This document shows, one piece after another, positions 1 to 6,199 of a stretch of 12,233 nucleotides of DNA. The notes beneath the pieces are model-generated. The model did not search any database and was not told the DNA's origin. It saw nothing but the letters and a program-made list of their open reading frames with translations. Source of the DNA: an uncultured Geobacteraceae bacterium (GTDB lineage: Bacteria; Desulfobacterota; Desulfuromonadia; Geobacterales; Pseudopelobacteraceae); assembly GCA_903879825.1 (NCBI GenBank), contig CAIRND010000054.1, positions 1 through 12,233 on the forward strand. The letters run 5' to 3'. Every line of letters begins with the position of its first letter. Position 1 is the stretch's first letter. A program made the position numbers and the translations under genes.

Positions 1-26
1 AGAGGGTAACTATATTTCTATCTGTT

Positions 27-278
27 TTAGTGTGGATGCTTGGCGTGACTAACATGCATCCGGTGAGTATGGACACAATAGGTAGAAGTCGGTCTGTAGT
101 GGGGATGGTGCAAATGCTTTAAAAAGTCATGCATCAATCTTTTCATAGTTGCAGAGATAACATGGGAAGAGCTGCGTAAGTTTTTTGAACACATCCTTAT
201 GGGTGATATTGATTCACTCAACGTTTCATATCCGCAATATATAATCGCGACAAGACCCATCAATACTAAGAGTTCCAT
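27..278 (-). CDS. Hypothetical small protein with N-terminal hydrophobic segment (weak)
   Basis: This is an 83-residue reading frame starting at ATG 276-278, with a GGAG Shine-Dalgarno (complement of 285-288) 6 nt upstream. A longer version could start at TTG 330-332. The first ~17 residues are strongly hydrophobic (leucine, valine, isoleucine) and could form one membrane segment. The C-terminal ~30 residues are rich in His, Tyr and Thr, which resembles translation of non-coding DNA. It lies downstream of the HTH gene on the same strand, so the two could be cotranscribed. A plus-strand frame that is open from the window edge and ends at 122 overlaps its 3' part and could instead be the tail of an upstream gene. 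I recognise no family. Between this and the HTH gene (279-353) I see nothing else. Confidence 0.25.
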   Translation of the reverse strand: MELLVLMGLVAIIYCGYETLSESISPIRMCSKNLRSSSHVISATMKRLMHDFLKHLHHPHYRPTSTYCVHTHRMHVSHAKHPH

Positions 279-353
279 GAACAACTCCAATAAATAGCGA
301 TTGTCGCAAGTGAGATAAGTGAATATAGTCAATTTAACGGGATATCTGAGTTC

Positions 354-536
354 TCATACGGATGGAATGAGTCGTAGTTCAAGCTCAACATCATCACCAT
401 TAATCACAGTAATCTTACCATGATCTCCTTCAGTGCGTACCAAACCCAACTCTATCCAATGAAGAATCTGTTTAGCAGAGACACCGTACTTGGATGCCGC
501 TTCGTCTATTGTATACCAGCTTTTAGATAATGAAAT
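354..536 (-). CDS. Small helix-turn-helix protein, MerR/excisionase-like, probable ATT start
   Basis: This 60-residue frame ends at TGA (complement of 354-356). Residues 8-35 read as a compact winged-helix type HTH: YTIDEAASKYGVS, then AKQILHWIELGLV. This is the pattern of MerR N-termini, excisionases and other small DNA binders whose recognition helix starts with W-x-x-x-G-L. The C-terminus is acidic then basic (DDVELELRL). An in-frame TAA lies just above the ribosome site, so initiation must fall between that stop and residue 2. The only codons there are two ATT (534-536 and 537-539) behind a perfect AGGAGG. I chose 534-536, which leaves 5 nt of spacing. ATT is a rare but known start codon (infC, for example). 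The gene is divergent from the integrase, with 228 bp between the two starts. It is therefore a candidate excisionase (recombination directionality factor) or a repressor of the element. An alternative is that its start codon was lost by mutation and the gene is dead. Confidence 0.6.
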   Translation of the reverse strand: MSLSKSWYTIDEAASKYGVSAKQILHWIELGLVRTEGDHGKITVINGDDVELELRLIPSV

Positions 537-541
537 AATAA

Positions 542-547
542 CCTCCT
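542..547 (-). promoter_or_regulatory. Consensus Shine-Dalgarno AGGAGG deciding the ATT start
   Basis: The complement of this hexamer is a perfect AGGAGG. It is 5 nt from the ATT at 534-536 and 2 nt from the ATT at 537-539, with no ATG, GTG or TTG in frame after the preceding TAA. Its strength and position are the main argument that the HTH frame is translated from a non-canonical start. The rest of the gap up to 714 is AT-rich; I see no convincing consensus promoter in it, only A/T-rich hexamers in both directions. Confidence 0.55.
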
Positions 548-714
548 GTTATGAGTTTGCATGCGTATCTATCTATAATCTAACGAATTTACTACGGTCT
601 GGATGCACACATTAAGTACATGACTTACCTATAAAAGCCCCCTGCCTACACCAACTATACCACCCATCAAGCAAAAGTAAATATCACCAATAAAAAGCAA
701 ACTATCAGGACAAC

Positions 715-737
715 AGGGGCTAATTGCCTCTTTTTTT
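715..737 (+). terminator. Intrinsic terminator just upstream of the integrase gene
   Basis: A 6-bp stem (AGGGGC 715-720 with GCCTCT 726-731, one G-U pair) closes a 5-nt loop and runs into seven T's (731-737). It lies 27 nt before the integrase ATG, and no plus-strand gene is recognisable directly upstream. It could block read-through into the integrase or act as an attenuator. If the integrase promoter lies further upstream, transcripts would have to pass it. Confidence 0.55.
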
Positions 738-764
738 GTGCCCGAAATCAAAAGGAGAATAACC

Positions 765-1769
765 ATGTCTGTATATAAACGAGGATATAAGGCTGTATTC
801 TATATGAACTTTACAGTAGATGGAGTACGTGTCACCAGGAGCACCGGCAAGTTCACCAAGAAGGAAGCTAAGCTAATTGAGGCTGTAGAGAAGAAACGTA
901 TGATGGTAGATGGCGCACTATCACCAAGAGAAAAAGCTGCAAGGATGTTACTCAGTACTGCAATCCAAAAAACATATGATGAACGCTGGAAGGACAACAA
1001 GGACGGCAATAAATCACAACGTATAGCTGAAAGGTTGATGGATATCATAGGTGACATACCCATTAGCAAAATAGATGATGGTGTAATTAAGGGATTAATC
1101 AGCAAGTTGGAGGGTTCCGGTATAAAGGGAGCCACTGTTAACAGATATCTTGCCACCATAAAAACACTACTACGCCACCATCGTCAACCATGGGAACATA
1201 TAAAACTGAAAAAAGAGAACAAAGGCAGGATACGTGTGATATCCAGAGTAGAAGAATCCACTATAGTCAATATGTTGCGTAACACTGAACATAATAGCAG
1301 AAGATACTATTTTCCTGAAGTTGCTGATTTAGTAGAGGTATTGGTTGATTCTGGTTGTAGGTTATCTGAAGTACTGGATCTCCGCTATGAGGATATCAAT
1401 TTTGAAACTAATCTCATAACTATCTGGATCAACAAGGGTGATAGGCCAAGGAGCATACCTATGACCGAGAGGGTAAGGACTATATTGAAGAACAGGAAAT
1501 GTGATGGAGCAAGCAAACCATTCTCAATTGACATACATCAAGCAGGGAATGGATGGGACTGGTCACGTAAGATAATGGGTTTAATGGATGATACAGAATT
1601 TGTACTACATGCTCTGAGACACACTACAGCTACCAGATTAATTGATAAGGGTATTGACCTCTATACTGTGAAGGAATGGTTGGGACATAGCACAATACAG
1701 GTAACAGAACGATATGCTCACTTGAATCCTGATAAACTGGTACATGCTGCAACTATGTTAGAAGCTTGA
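765..1769 (+). CDS. int: Tyrosine recombinase / phage-type integrase
   Basis: This 334-residue site-specific recombinase catalyses element integration and excision through a 3'-phosphotyrosine intermediate. Residues 1-50 form a small basic beta-rich region typical of arm-type DNA-binding N-termini. Residues ~65-150 are the SAM-like core-binding domain, and ~160-330 the catalytic domain. All family active-site residues are visible: R199 (GCRLSE), K224 (NKGDR), H282 and R285 (HALRH), H308 (WLGHS) and the nucleophile Y317 (ERYAHL). The fold and catalytic set are intact, so the enzyme is probably active. I start at ATG 765-767 because AAAGGAG lies 7 nt upstream; the frame also reaches back to GTG 738, which has no ribosome site and sits in the T-run of a terminator. 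The gene points towards the tRNA fragment 150 bp downstream, as expected for an integrase next to its att site. Codon usage is AT-rich compared with the his/prfA block. Confidence 0.95.
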   Translation: MSVYKRGYKAVFYMNFTVDGVRVTRSTGKFTKKEAKLIEAVEKKRMMVDGALSPREKAARMLLSTAIQKTYDERWKDNKDGNKSQRIAERLMDIIGDIPISKIDDGVIKGLISKLEGSGIKGATVNRYLATIKTLLRHHRQPWEHIKLKKENKGRIRVISRVEESTIVNMLRNTEHNSRRYYFPEVADLVEVLVDSGCRLSEVLDLRYEDINFETNLITIWINKGDRPRSIPMTERVRTILKNRKCDGASKPFSIDIHQAGNGWDWSRKIMGLMDDTEFVLHALRHTTATRLIDKGIDLYTVKEWLGHSTIQVTERYAHLNPDKLVHAATMLEA

Positions 1770-1812
1770 CTTTGGGTCTAATTACTTGTAAATATAGGCC
1801 CTTAAACTAGCA

Positions 1813-1836
1813 AAAAAGGTCCACAAAAAGGTCCAC
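1813..1836 (+). repeat. Two perfect tandem copies of a 12-bp unit (putative integrase arm sites)
   Basis: The unit AAAAAGGTCCAC occurs at 1813-1824 and again at 1825-1836 with no gap, followed by further A's. It lies between the integrase stop and the tRNA fragment, which is where arm-type binding sites of tyrosine integrases sit in many phage and island att regions. The binding role is inferred from position and the tandem arrangement only. The remainder of 1770-1923 is AT-rich and without a gene. A TTGACT hexamer overlaps the integrase stop codon, but no good -10 box follows at normal spacing. Confidence 0.6.
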
Positions 1837-1923
1837 AAATTAGCGGTAGTTTTATAAAGAAGAAACATTCCATAGATAAGTTAGTAGGGTATTAGTTCTT
1901 TAGTATTAGGTGGTTAGTAAGCA

Positions 1924-1973
1924 AGCGACTCATATTCGCTAGGTCCGGAGTTCAAATCTCTGCACCGCCACCA
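1924..1973 (+). other. Attachment site: 3' fragment of tRNA-Met(CAT)
   Basis: Reading along the fragment: anticodon stem AGCGA (1924-1928) pairs with TCGCT (1936-1940) around a 7-nt loop, CTCATAT, giving anticodon CAT. A 5-nt variable loop follows (1941-1945). The T stem CGGAG/CTCTG (1946-1950, 1958-1962) flanks the TTCAAAT loop. Then come the acceptor 3' strand CACCGCC (1963-1969), A discriminator and encoded CCA (1971-1973). The matching 5' acceptor strand, GGCGGTG, is absent where it should be (about 1898), so this is not a full tRNA. Bases 1911-1923 faintly resemble a degraded D-arm. The fragment is followed by the tRNA's terminator, so I read it as the chromosomal-side att copy left after integration. 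The intact tRNA would be at the other end of the element. Confidence 0.8.
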
Positions 1974-1979
1974 TTCACT

Positions 1980-2010
1980 AAAACGCCCTGACATTTTCAG
2001 GGCGTTTTTC
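1980..2010 (+). terminator. Rho-independent terminator of the tRNA-Met locus
   Basis: A near-perfect stem pairs 1980-1991 with 1997-2008 (core ACGCCCTGA/TCAGGGCGT) around a 5-nt loop. It has an A-run on the left and five T's on the right, so it could act in both directions. It sits 7 nt past the tRNA CCA and 28 nt before hisI. It probably ended the native tRNA transcript and should now insulate hisI from integrase read-through. Confidence 0.85.
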
Positions 2011-2038
2011 ATTTTCAGCTCAAGCAGGGAGGTAAAGC

Positions 2039-2419
2039 GTGATTCAGATAGATTTCGACAAAATGGGTGGACTGATCCCGGCCATCATCCAGGACTATCA
2101 GAACGGTGAAGTTCTTATGGTCGCTTTCATGGATAAAAAGACCCTTGATTTAACCTTAAAGGACGGTAAAACCTGGTTTTTCAGCCGTACTCGTAACAAG
2201 TACTGGATGAAGGGCGAAGAATCCGGCAATACCCAGGAAGTCATGGAAGTCCTGACAGACTGTGACGCAGATACGGTTGTTATCAAAGTCAAGCAGAACG
2301 GAGTGGCCGCCTGTCACACCGGCAACCGGAGCTGTTTTTACGTCAAATGGGAAAACGGTGCGTGGGTAGAACATTCCAATCCGCTGTTCGATCCGAATGA
2401 AGTTTATAAAAAAGCATAA
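2039..2419 (+). CDS. hisI: Phosphoribosyl-AMP cyclohydrolase
   Basis: HisI opens the adenine ring of phosphoribosyl-AMP to give ProFAR, the third step of histidine synthesis, in the cytoplasm. The 126-residue protein matches the stand-alone cyclohydrolase, without the HisE pyrophosphohydrolase domain fused in enterobacterial HisIE, so hisE must be elsewhere. The family signatures are intact: SRTRNKYWMKGEESGN around residues 49-64, the acidic cluster D74-C75-D76-x-D78 for Mg/Zn binding, and the Zn-ligand cysteines C92 and C99 in ACHTGNRSCFY. The start is GTG 2039, chosen because GGAGG lies 6 nt upstream and the family N-terminus fits. The gene ends 17 bp before hisG, so the two are probably cotranscribed. 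No consensus promoter fits between the terminator and this start. Confidence 0.95.
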   Translation: MIQIDFDKMGGLIPAIIQDYQNGEVLMVAFMDKKTLDLTLKDGKTWFFSRTRNKYWMKGEESGNTQEVMEVLTDCDADTVVIKVKQNGVAACHTGNRSCFYVKWENGAWVEHSNPLFDPNEVYKKA

Positions 2420-2436
2420 CGCGAAAGAGGAATATC

Positions 2437-3312
2437 ATGTCTAACATTCTGAATTTCGGCATCCCCAAAGGAAGCCTCGAAGACGCAACAGTCGGTCTCT
2501 TTAAAAAGGCCGGCTGGCAGATCAGTATCTCGTCCCGCAGCTATTTCCCCGGTGTCGATGATACTGAAATGAACTGCAAACTTATCCGCCCGCAGGAAAT
2601 GGCCCGCTATGTTGAGCGCGAAACCATTGATGCCGGCATTGCCGGTCGTGACTGGGTGCGTGAAAACGACTCTGATGTGGTCGAAGTCTGCGAAATGGTG
2701 TATTCCAAAGTTTCCCGTCGACCCGCCCGCTGGGTACTGGTTGTCAACGGTGATTCCAAGGTACAGAAACCTGAAGATCTTCACGGCGCTACCATTTCCA
2801 CTGAACTTGTAGGTTTTACCAAACGCTATTTTTCCGAGCGCGATATCCCGGTTAATGTTGAATTTTCCTGGGGTGCTACTGAGGCAAAAGTTGTCGATGG
2901 TCTCTGTGACGCTATCGTTGAAGTCACCGAAACCGGCTCGACCATAAAAGCAAACGGACTGCGCATCGTCTGCGAACTGATGGAGTCCGTACCGGTGTTG
3001 CTGGCAAGTAAAGCTGCGTGGGCCGATCCATGGAAACGTGCCAAGATCAATCAGATTGCAACCCTGTTGAAGTCATCGCTGGCGGCAGAGGGCATGGTCG
3101 GCTTAAAAATGAATGCTCCTGCTGACACGGTAGATGCGATAACCCAATTACTGCCCAGCCTTAAGAACCCTACGGTGTCACACCTCTATAATTCTGATTG
3201 GCTCTCGATTGAGAGCATCCTGTCTGAAAAAGATGTGCGTAGAGTGGTACCGGAGCTCATTAAACTGGGCGCCGAGGGCATTATAGAATATCCGCTTAAC
3301 AAGATTATCTGA
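2437..3312 (+). CDS. hisG: ATP phosphoribosyltransferase, long form
   Basis: HisG condenses ATP with PRPP to phosphoribosyl-ATP, the committed and feedback-controlled first step of histidine synthesis. Residues 1-~210 form the catalytic bilobed domain. The PRPP-binding loop is seen at 158-169 (DAIVEVTETGST; many HisG have Asp where residue 162 is Glu). Residues ~215-291 add the ACT-like C-terminal domain that binds histidine in the long form, so the enzyme should be homohexameric and self-regulated without HisZ. The 291-residue length agrees with the long form; the short form is about 210. AGAGGA lies 7 nt before the ATG. The linkage to hisI, rather than to a complete his operon, suggests scattered histidine genes in this genome. 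Confidence 0.95.
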   Translation: MSNILNFGIPKGSLEDATVGLFKKAGWQISISSRSYFPGVDDTEMNCKLIRPQEMARYVERETIDAGIAGRDWVRENDSDVVEVCEMVYSKVSRRPARWVLVVNGDSKVQKPEDLHGATISTELVGFTKRYFSERDIPVNVEFSWGATEAKVVDGLCDAIVEVTETGSTIKANGLRIVCELMESVPVLLASKAAWADPWKRAKINQIATLLKSSLAAEGMVGLKMNAPADTVDAITQLLPSLKNPTVSHLYNSDWLSIESILSEKDVRRVVPELIKLGAEGIIEYPLNKII

Positions 3313-3345
3313 GAAGCACCGCCAACCGGTGATGGATTATATCGT

Positions 3346-4416
3346 ATGATGATGGACAAGATAGAAGAACTGGAACGACGCTATCAGGAACTGGAAGCAC
3401 TGCTGTCCAGCCCGGTGGTAATTTCCAACCAGCCGGAATTTCGCAAGCTCTCCCGTGAGCATTCTGATTTGAGTGATCTGGTAGCGGTCTATCGCCGCTA
3501 TCGAAAGGTACTTGGCGAGATAGCAGACAACCGTGAGCTTCTGGCAGACCCTGATATGAAAGAAATGGCTGAAGATGAGCTGAAAGAGTTGGAGGCTGAG
3601 AAGGTTAGTCTTGACGCTGAAATTCGATTATTGCTGCTTCCCAAAGACCCTAATGACGACAAGAGCGTTATTTTGGAGATTAGGGCAGGCACCGGCGGCG
3701 ATGAATCAGCACTCTTTGCCGGCGACCTTTTCCGGATGTATTCCCGCTACGCTGACACCAATCGCTGGAAGGTTGAAATAATATCGTCCTCTGAATCAGA
3801 ACGGGGCGGTTTTAAAGAAATTATCGCATCCGTTGAAGGAACGGGAGTCTTTGCCAAGCTTAAGTACGAGTCCGGCACCCATCGCGTCCAGCGGGTCCCT
3901 GAGACGGAAGCTCAAGGCCGCATCCATACCAGCGCCTGCACAGTAGCCATTATGCCGGAAGCAGAAGATGTCGATATTGACATTCGCCCGGATGACCTGA
4001 AGATAGACGTCTACCGTTCTTCCGGCGCCGGTGGTCAGCACGTCAACACGACCGACTCCGCTGTACGCATTACGCATCTTCCAACCGGCACAGTTGTCGC
4101 GTGCCAGGAAGAGCGGAGTCAGATAAAGAACCGCGCTACAGCCATGAAGGTTCTTAAAACACGTATCCTTGATACCATCCAGCAGGCTCAGGATTCAAAG
4201 TTGGCAGCAGACCGCAAACAGCAGGTTGGCTCAGGTGACCGCAGCGAGCGTATCCGTACCTACAACTTCCCGCAGGGGCGGATGACTGATCACCGTATTG
4301 GTCTTACGCTCTATCGTCTTGATTCGATCATGACCGGCGACATCGCTGAAATAACCGATGCCCTGAGAGCGTACTATCAGATGGAGGCCCTCAAGGCACA
4401 GAGTGAAGGCAACTGA
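3346..4416 (+). CDS. prfA: Peptide chain release factor 1
   Basis: RF1 recognises UAA and UAG in the ribosomal A site and triggers peptidyl-tRNA hydrolysis. The 356-residue protein matches the family. An N-terminal coiled-coil rich in Glu and Lys fills residues ~1-100, followed by domain 2 with the stop-codon P-x-T motif at 185-187 (PET). The universal GGQ is at 229-231 within SSGAGGQHVNTTDS, followed by the conserved SQIKNR and RTYNFPQGR blocks. The P-x-T motif separates it from RF2, which carries SPF. Three ATGs are possible (3346, 3349, 3352). A weak GATGG at 3331-3335 favours the first, though the family usually begins near MDKIEEL at the third. It lies 33 bp after hisG on the same strand, probably in the same transcript. 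The gene for the RF methyltransferase (prmC), often adjacent, does not follow here. Confidence 0.97.
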   Translation: MMMDKIEELERRYQELEALLSSPVVISNQPEFRKLSREHSDLSDLVAVYRRYRKVLGEIADNRELLADPDMKEMAEDELKELEAEKVSLDAEIRLLLLPKDPNDDKSVILEIRAGTGGDESALFAGDLFRMYSRYADTNRWKVEIISSSESERGGFKEIIASVEGTGVFAKLKYESGTHRVQRVPETEAQGRIHTSACTVAIMPEAEDVDIDIRPDDLKIDVYRSSGAGGQHVNTTDSAVRITHLPTGTVVACQEERSQIKNRATAMKVLKTRILDTIQQAQDSKLAADRKQQVGSGDRSERIRTYNFPQGRMTDHRIGLTLYRLDSIMTGDIAEITDALRAYYQMEALKAQSEGN

Positions 4417-4436
4417 TTTCTACCCACCTCGCTCCC

Positions 4437-4973
4437 ATGCCGGACTTACTCGATAACTACAGCCAACTGGTCACCCGCGTCGATGCACTCTGCCATGGAA
4501 TAGCAGCGGATCTTGGCGGGCAGATTACCTGCGCAGCTGGCTGCAGTTCCTGCTGCATACCAATTACTGTGTTCCCTGTTGAAGCGGCTGCCATGCGGAA
4601 AGAGCTTGCTACCCTACCGACGCAGCAGGCTGACAAAATTCGCCAGCACGTTTCTCAACCGTTCGATACCGAACACTGCCCACTTCTGCACAACCATCGC
4701 TGTCTGCTGTATGCCGCCCGCCCGATTATCTGCCGAACTCACGGACTACCGATCATCTATACGGAACATGGTCAGCGGCAGAGCGACTGTTGCCCCCGTA
4801 ACCTCTCCGAAGCGGAATCAGTATCCGGTTCAAGTGTGGTGAATCTTGATACACTCAATACGCTGCTGGTAGCCGTTAATTCAATCTACCTGACGCAATC
4901 AGGCAGCAGCGAATTATCCGCACGACTGACCATTTCAGAGATCATTCTCCATCACTTCAAACTCGAAATATAA
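4437..4973 (+). CDS. YkgJ-like CxxCxxCC cysteine-cluster protein
   Basis: This 178-residue protein has the cysteine pattern of the YkgJ/UPF0153 family of putative zinc- or iron-binding proteins of unknown function. The clusters are C32-x3-C36-x2-C39-C40 near the N-terminus, C81 and C89 (HCPLLHNHRC), C99 in RPIICRTHGLP, and C118-C119 (DCCP). The RPxxCRxxGLP block is the most characteristic stretch. No signal peptide or membrane segment is seen. The ATG is the only usable start in frame (a stop lies at 4404-4406), and it has no recognisable Shine-Dalgarno. It starts 20 bp after the prfA stop, so translation may depend on coupling to prfA. Its last 22 bp overlap the end of the convergent amidase gene, and no intrinsic terminator is visible between the two. 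Confidence 0.85.
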   Translation: MPDLLDNYSQLVTRVDALCHGIAADLGGQITCAAGCSSCCIPITVFPVEAAAMRKELATLPTQQADKIRQHVSQPFDTEHCPLLHNHRCLLYAARPIICRTHGLPIIYTEHGQRQSDCCPRNLSEAESVSGSSVVNLDTLNTLLVAVNSIYLTQSGSSELSARLTISEIILHHFKLEI

Positions 4974-6199
4974 TTTCGGACACCTTCATAAATACCTTCG
5001 GCGGCACTGCTTTGATACGCGGGGTCTTTAAGACGGGATTCTTCTGTGGCATTTGAGAGAAAGGCTGTTTCGACGAGAATACTCGGCATGGATGCCCCTA
5101 CAAGAACGTAGAAAGGTCCCTGCTTGACGCCCAGATTTTTGACGTCATTATGTACAGTACGGATTTTTTTGTGGAGAGCTTTTTGAACTTCATCGGCCAG
5201 ATGTGCAGAATCGTTCAGCTTATAGTTTGCCATCAAATCGAACAAAATCGCCTGCAGCACACTGACCTTTTCAAGTGACGTACCGTTCTCCTTGGCAGCC
5301 AATTGCGCCACTTTATCGGTTTTAGCCAGGTTAAGATAATAGGTTTCAATTCCGGCCGCGGTACGATTAGGCGCGGCATTGGCGTGCACCGACACGAACA
5401 GATCGGCACCCACTTTATTGGCAATAGCGGTTCGTTCCTCCAGCGGAATAAAAACATCGGTCGAGCGAGTCATAACGACATCCAGCCCCAATTCTTCCTT
5501 AAACAGATCTCTCAACCTGAGACCGATCGCCAGAACCACATCCTTTTCCTGAATGCCGCTTGGACCGACCGCCCCCGGATCATGACCGCCGTGCCCTGGA
5601 TCAACGACAATACGTCTGATTTTTGAGATGACTGGCCTTTTGGCAGGGCGGGATTTTTTCTCTTGTTCTTCTGACTTTGCTATTGTGACCCGTTCGGGCA
5701 TCGCACTGATCACCGGCTCAAGGCGTGATATTTCCGTAGGACGTTCGCCACGGACGTCGATAACCAAACGCGCCGGATCAGAAAGAGGGAAAATTTTATA
5801 ATCTTTGATATGTTCCGTATCTAGGACCACTCTCACCACTTCCGCCTTATACTGACCAACCCGGGCTCCTTTCAGCAAACCGTCGCCGATAGTGATATCC
5901 TTGATATTTTTCCCGAGACGGGTCCGCTTCAGGTCGATATAAACCCGCCCCGGCTTACCGGGAGCGCCTTTGGCAAGCTCATGTGCCTCCCAGGTGACGT
6001 CACGATCAAGTTCAAGTGAAATGCGCGTGTAATCAGGGTTTGACCAGTGTTTCATCTCACTGAGAACCGCCGATGGGCGGGTACTGGCGGAGGTCTGTTC
6101 GCTGAAAACGTCCTTTTTCTTTTTAGCCGCCTGCGCCGGATACGGCAGCAGCAGAGTGGCGATCAGAAGAGAAGTCAGTAGAAAGAGGTATCGATTCAT
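4952..6199 (-). CDS. amiC: N-acetylmuramoyl-L-alanine amidase (AMIN + Amidase_3)
   Basis: This amidase cleaves the amide bond between MurNAc and the stem peptide of murein, usually for daughter-cell separation. The 415-residue protein begins with a Sec signal peptide (residues 1-24, AQA cleavage), so it is exported to the periplasm. An AMIN-type septal/murein localisation domain spans about 45-150. A charged linker (~170-192) leads to the Amidase_3 catalytic domain, ~195-412. Zn ligands H203 (DPGHGGHDPGA), E218 (IQEKD) and H272 (VSVHANA) and catalytic E377 (LVETAFLSN) are present, so it should be active. An insertion around residues 295-345 resembles the helix that blocks the active site of AmiB/AmiC until an EnvC- or NlpD-like activator binds; this is inferred. 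Its start overlaps the RRM gene stop as ATGA, which implies translational coupling. The symbol is by domain architecture rather than orthology. Confidence 0.92.
   Translation of the reverse strand: MNRYLFLLTSLLIATLLLPYPAQAAKKKKDVFSEQTSASTRPSAVLSEMKHWSNPDYTRISLELDRDVTWEAHELAKGAPGKPGRVYIDLKRTRLGKNIKDITIGDGLLKGARVGQYKAEVVRVVLDTEHIKDYKIFPLSDPARLVIDVRGERPTEISRLEPVISAMPERVTIAKSEEQEKKSRPAKRPVISKIRRIVVDPGHGGHDPGAVGPSGIQEKDVVLAIGLRLRDLFKEELGLDVVMTRSTDVFIPLEERTAIANKVGADLFVSVHANAAPNRTAAGIETYYLNLAKTDKVAQLAAKENGTSLEKVSVLQAILFDLMANYKLNDSAHLADEVQKALHKKIRTVHNDVKNLGVKQGPFYVLVGASMPSILVETAFLSNATEESRLKDPAYQSSAAEGIYEGVRNYISSLK

Larger units (their letters stand above)
1..1973. mobile_element. Right end of a tRNA-Met-integrated element (partial)
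   Basis: Three things mark this stretch as the tail of an integrative element. A complete tyrosine recombinase gene lies at 765-1769. A 3'-terminal piece of a tRNA-Met gene with no 5' half ends at 1973. The composition is visibly more AT-rich than the his/prfA block that follows. Tyrosine recombinases commonly integrate into tRNA 3' ends and leave an intact tRNA at one end and a duplicated 3' fragment at the other; I infer this is the fragment end. No second copy of the tRNA 3' end occurs in the window, so the other boundary, the intact tRNA and the cargo should lie left of position 1. Whether it is a prophage, an integrative conjugative element or a degraded island cannot be told from what is visible. 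Confidence 0.75.

Noticed and set aside
3..122. Plus-strand frame open from the window edge, ending at TAA 120-122
   Set aside because: About 39 codons with a hydrophobic start could be the tail of an upstream gene, but it is too short to support and conflicts with the minus-strand candidate at 27-278.
738..764. Nine extra N-terminal residues of the integrase from GTG 738
   Set aside because: No ribosome site lies before GTG, which falls in the terminator's T-run, whereas ATG 765 has AAAGGAG at 7 nt.
1895..1973. A complete tRNA-Met gene
   Set aside because: The 5' acceptor strand complementary to CACCGCC is missing at the expected place and no clean D-arm folds, so only the 3' part is present.
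2404..2784. 126-residue minus-strand frame opposite hisG
   Set aside because: It is antisense to a well-conserved HisG N-terminus, with no recognisable protein pattern.
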